A DNA stretch of 64,000 bases from an uncultured Eggerthella sp. Its GTDB lineage: Bacteria; Actinomycetota; Coriobacteriia; Coriobacteriales; Eggerthellaceae. The DNA lies in the NCBI GenBank assembly GCA_937998355.1, contig CALLDI010000011.1, positions 124,001-188,000 of the forward strand. Direction: 5' to 3'. Made by a program: the position numbers and the translations under genes. How positions within the stretch are numbered: the stretch's first letter is position 1; each line of letters starts with the position of its first letter. Positions 62,544-64,000 of the stretch are shown piece by piece. The notes beneath the pieces are model-generated. The model ran no database searches, was not told where the DNA came from, and worked only from the letters and a program-made list of their open reading frames with translations.

Positions 62544-63388
62544 ATGGTGGGGTAGGAGCCGAGCACCTTCACTTCGTGCAGCTTCAGACGCAGGCAGTTC
62601 AGCGCCGTCTGCACGTCCACATCGCTCGTCGAGCCCTCGAAATCGATGAAGAACATGTAGTCGCCCAAGGCTTGCTTGGTCGGACGCGACTGGATCTTCG
62701 TCAGGTTGATGTCGGCGTAAGCGAATTCCGAGAGGATCATCAGAAGCGATCCCGATTTGTCCTGCTTCAGGCTGAGCAGGATGGAGGTCTTGCGCTCCTT
62801 TTCGGGGAAGACTTCAGGCATGCCTTGGCGCGCGATCAGCGCGAACGAGGTCTGGTTGCCGAAATGATCCTCGATGTTCTCTTCGTAGACCACCGCGCCA
62901 TACAGCTCGGCGGCGAACTTGTTCGCGATGCTGGCCACGGTCTTGTCGTTCATGGCCTTGCGCACACCGGATGCGGTCGACGAAGCGGAACTGGTCGTGC
63001 GGCCAGGGAAGTATTCGGTGATGTAGCGACGACATTGACCGATTCCTTGGGGGTGCGAAACGATCGTTTCGATATCAGCCACTTCAGCGTCCGGATGGAT
63101 CACGAGGCAATGATGGATGTCGAGCACGGTCTCTGCCAGGATCTCGACGTTGGCATGCGTCGCGAAGTTGTCGAGGCATGCGGTAACGGGACCTTCGAGC
63201 GCATTCTCGGTAGCCACTACGCCATAATCGCAGCGCCCGCGCTCCACGTTGTCGAAGACTTCCGTGAACGAGACGCATTCTACGAGCTCGGCTTCTTGCA
63301 GCCCGAGCTTGTCCATGAAGCGATGCGTCGCTTCATCGCTGTACGTTCCAGCTGGTCCTAGATAGGCGATCTTGGTCTGGGTGGTCAT
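62540..63388 (-). CDS. pheA: Prephenate dehydratase
   Basis: 282 residues. Converts prephenate to phenylpyruvate for phenylalanine synthesis. Blocks: IAYLGPAGTYSDEATHRF, YGVVATENALEGPV, the SSTASGV substrate region, and the NQTSFALIARQ element, where the more common TRF reads TSF. A C-terminal ACT domain (KTSILLSLKQDKSGSLLMILSEFAYADINLTKIQSRP) senses phenylalanine. ATG at 63388 with AAAAGAG upstream. The stand-alone form is usual in actinobacteria and Firmicutes. Confidence 0.92.
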   Translation of the reverse strand: MTTQTKIAYLGPAGTYSDEATHRFMDKLGLQEAELVECVSFTEVFDNVERGRCDYGVVATENALEGPVTACLDNFATHANVEILAETVLDIHHCLVIHPDAEVADIETIVSHPQGIGQCRRYITEYFPGRTTSSASSTASGVRKAMNDKTVASIANKFAAELYGAVVYEENIEDHFGNQTSFALIARQGMPEVFPEKERKTSILLSLKQDKSGSLLMILSEFAYADINLTKIQSRPTKQALGDYMFFIDFEGSTSDVDVQTALNCLRLKLHEVKVLGSYPTI

Positions 63389-63671
63389 GTGCGCTCTTTT
63401 CAAATTCGCTCGATCGGTCTTGTGGGGTAATTGTAAACGAATCGACGAGCTTTCATCACTTGGCTACCGTTCGCCCGCCAAATGGAACGGAACTTTTGAA
63501 GGGTTTGTGAGGATTACGGTGTTTCTATGGATTGTGTTATTTCGAAAAAGCGCGGTAACACTTTCTTACCACTTGCGGGAATAACCGACGTTTTTCGAAT
63601 CGAACCGCGCGTTCCTTGCTGGTAATGAACGAAAATGCTATTCAGAAGTTTTACTGGAAGAAGACACCCTT
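63389..63671. other. Divergent intergenic region, no gene seen
   Basis: About 280 bases between divergent pheA and the exported hydrogenase gene. It must contain both promoters, but I see no hexamer pair I would defend, nor a T-box, riboswitch or strong hairpin. GTAACACTTTCTTAC near 63550 is a short imperfect dyad. Confidence 0.4.
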
Positions 63672-63685
63672 AAGGAGGTGTGCAC

Positions 63686-64000
63686 ATGGTAACAGAGGCT
63701 ATCTCACCAGAGTTTCTGGCTAAGCTTGAAGCGCGTGGCGTTTCTCGTCGTAGCTTCATGAAACTTTGCGGCTCTCTCGCGGTTGCAGCAGGTCTTACCG
63801 AACTCGCTGCTCCTCGTGTTGCGGCTGCGATCGAGAACTCGGTCATTGGTGCTGAAGAAGGCAAGCTCTTTCCTGTGATCTGGATCGAGGGCGCATCCTG
63901 CACCGGCTGTACCGAGTCTTTCGCTCAAGGTGATTCTCCTGATCCAGGCTACATCGTTCTTGAAATGATCTCGCTCAACTACTGCGAGACCCTTTCTGCG
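63686..64000 (+). CDS. [NiFe] hydrogenase small subunit, Tat-exported (partial)
   Basis: First 105 residues, cut by the window end. A Tat signal SRRSFMKLC (about residues 20-28) and a hydrophobic Ala-rich stretch end near residue 48, followed by VIWIEGASCTGCTES, the proximal 4Fe-4S cluster site typical of membrane-bound uptake (group 1) hydrogenases. Ribosome site TAAGGAGG eight bases upstream. The large subunit and cytochrome or anchor genes should follow outside the window. Clearly different from the cytoplasmic hydrogenase at 42.8 kb. Confidence 0.92.
   Translation, partial: MVTEAISPEFLAKLEARGVSRRSFMKLCGSLAVAAGLTELAAPRVAAAIENSVIGAEEGKLFPVIWIEGASCTGCTESFAQGDSPDPGYIVLEMISLNYCETLSA

Overview
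The window reads as a chromosomal segment of a monoderm, moderately high-G+C anaerobe. The best fit is the Coriobacteriia (Eggerthellaceae/Slackia-like). This placement is inferred from gene content: the obg-proB-proA-nadD-yqeK-rsfS order, a Tad pilus locus with no secretin gene, a ruvCAB operon behind a Gram-positive-type LexA box, a doubled feoA ahead of feoB, and two different [NiFe] hydrogenases. No species-level claim is made. Almost all of the sequence is coding. I see no insertion sequence, prophage, rRNA or CRISPR array.

Layout. 1-5.8 kb: tRNA-Glu, a GtrA-type membrane protein and two very large paralogous double-domain GT2 glycosyltransferases (envelope polysaccharide work). 5.9-12.2 kb: a metNI-type ABC importer pair without its binding protein, glutamine synthetase, an OmpR-type regulator with a degenerate receiver, and polA. 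12.2-19.1 kb: rplU-rpmA, terminator, then obg, proB, proA, nadD, yqeK and rsfS. 19.1-21.3 kb: a short DtxR-family regulator divergent from threonine synthase. 21.3-32.1 kb (minus strand): one long Tad/Flp pilus operon (cpaB, tadZ, tadA, tadB, tadC, Flp pilin, a second small pilin-like gene, three TadE/G-like pseudopilins), ending in a small putative lipoprotein, a DUF192 protein and a zinc-ribbon protein whose frame is broken at a run of six C. 32.2-35 kb: SOS-type ruvCAB plus a small acidic protein. 35-38.8 kb: feoA-feoA-feoB-small Cys-rich protein for ferrous iron uptake, with matching candidate iron boxes. 38.8-42.7 kb: an RNA uracil methyltransferase, tRNA-Arg, cyclophilin, a TPR membrane protein and ndk. 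42.8-46.8 kb: a four-subunit group-3 (sulfhydrogenase/bifunctional-type) [NiFe] hydrogenase. 46.9-53.9 kb: the rod-shape operon mreB-mreC-mreD-mrdA-rodA plus a DUF697-like gene. 54.1 kb: tRNA-Asp with promoter and terminator. 54.2-55 kb: a gene-poor stretch with two kinds of short tandem repeat and a hairpin next to an unused strong Shine-Dalgarno. 55-58.6 kb: a heterodimeric ABC exporter. 58.6-63.4 kb: a HAD phosphatase, an AAA+-like protein without a P-loop, an Rrf2 regulator, a MutY-like glycosylase lacking its Fe-S cluster, and prephenate dehydratase (minus strand). The window ends inside a Tat-exported [NiFe] hydrogenase small subunit.

How the parts work together. The envelope theme is strong: glycosyltransferases, elongasome operon and Tad pilus. 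The redox theme is anaerobic: a cytoplasmic NAD(P)-linked hydrogenase, an exported uptake-type hydrogenase, Fe(II) import and an Fe-S-type Rrf2 regulator. The observations most worth following are the Tad operon with its paired upstream direct repeats and split zinc-ribbon gene, the hydrogenase large subunit encoded already in mature form, the duplicated acidic insert in FeoB, the cluster-less MutY homologue, and the repeat-rich leader in front of the ABC exporter.
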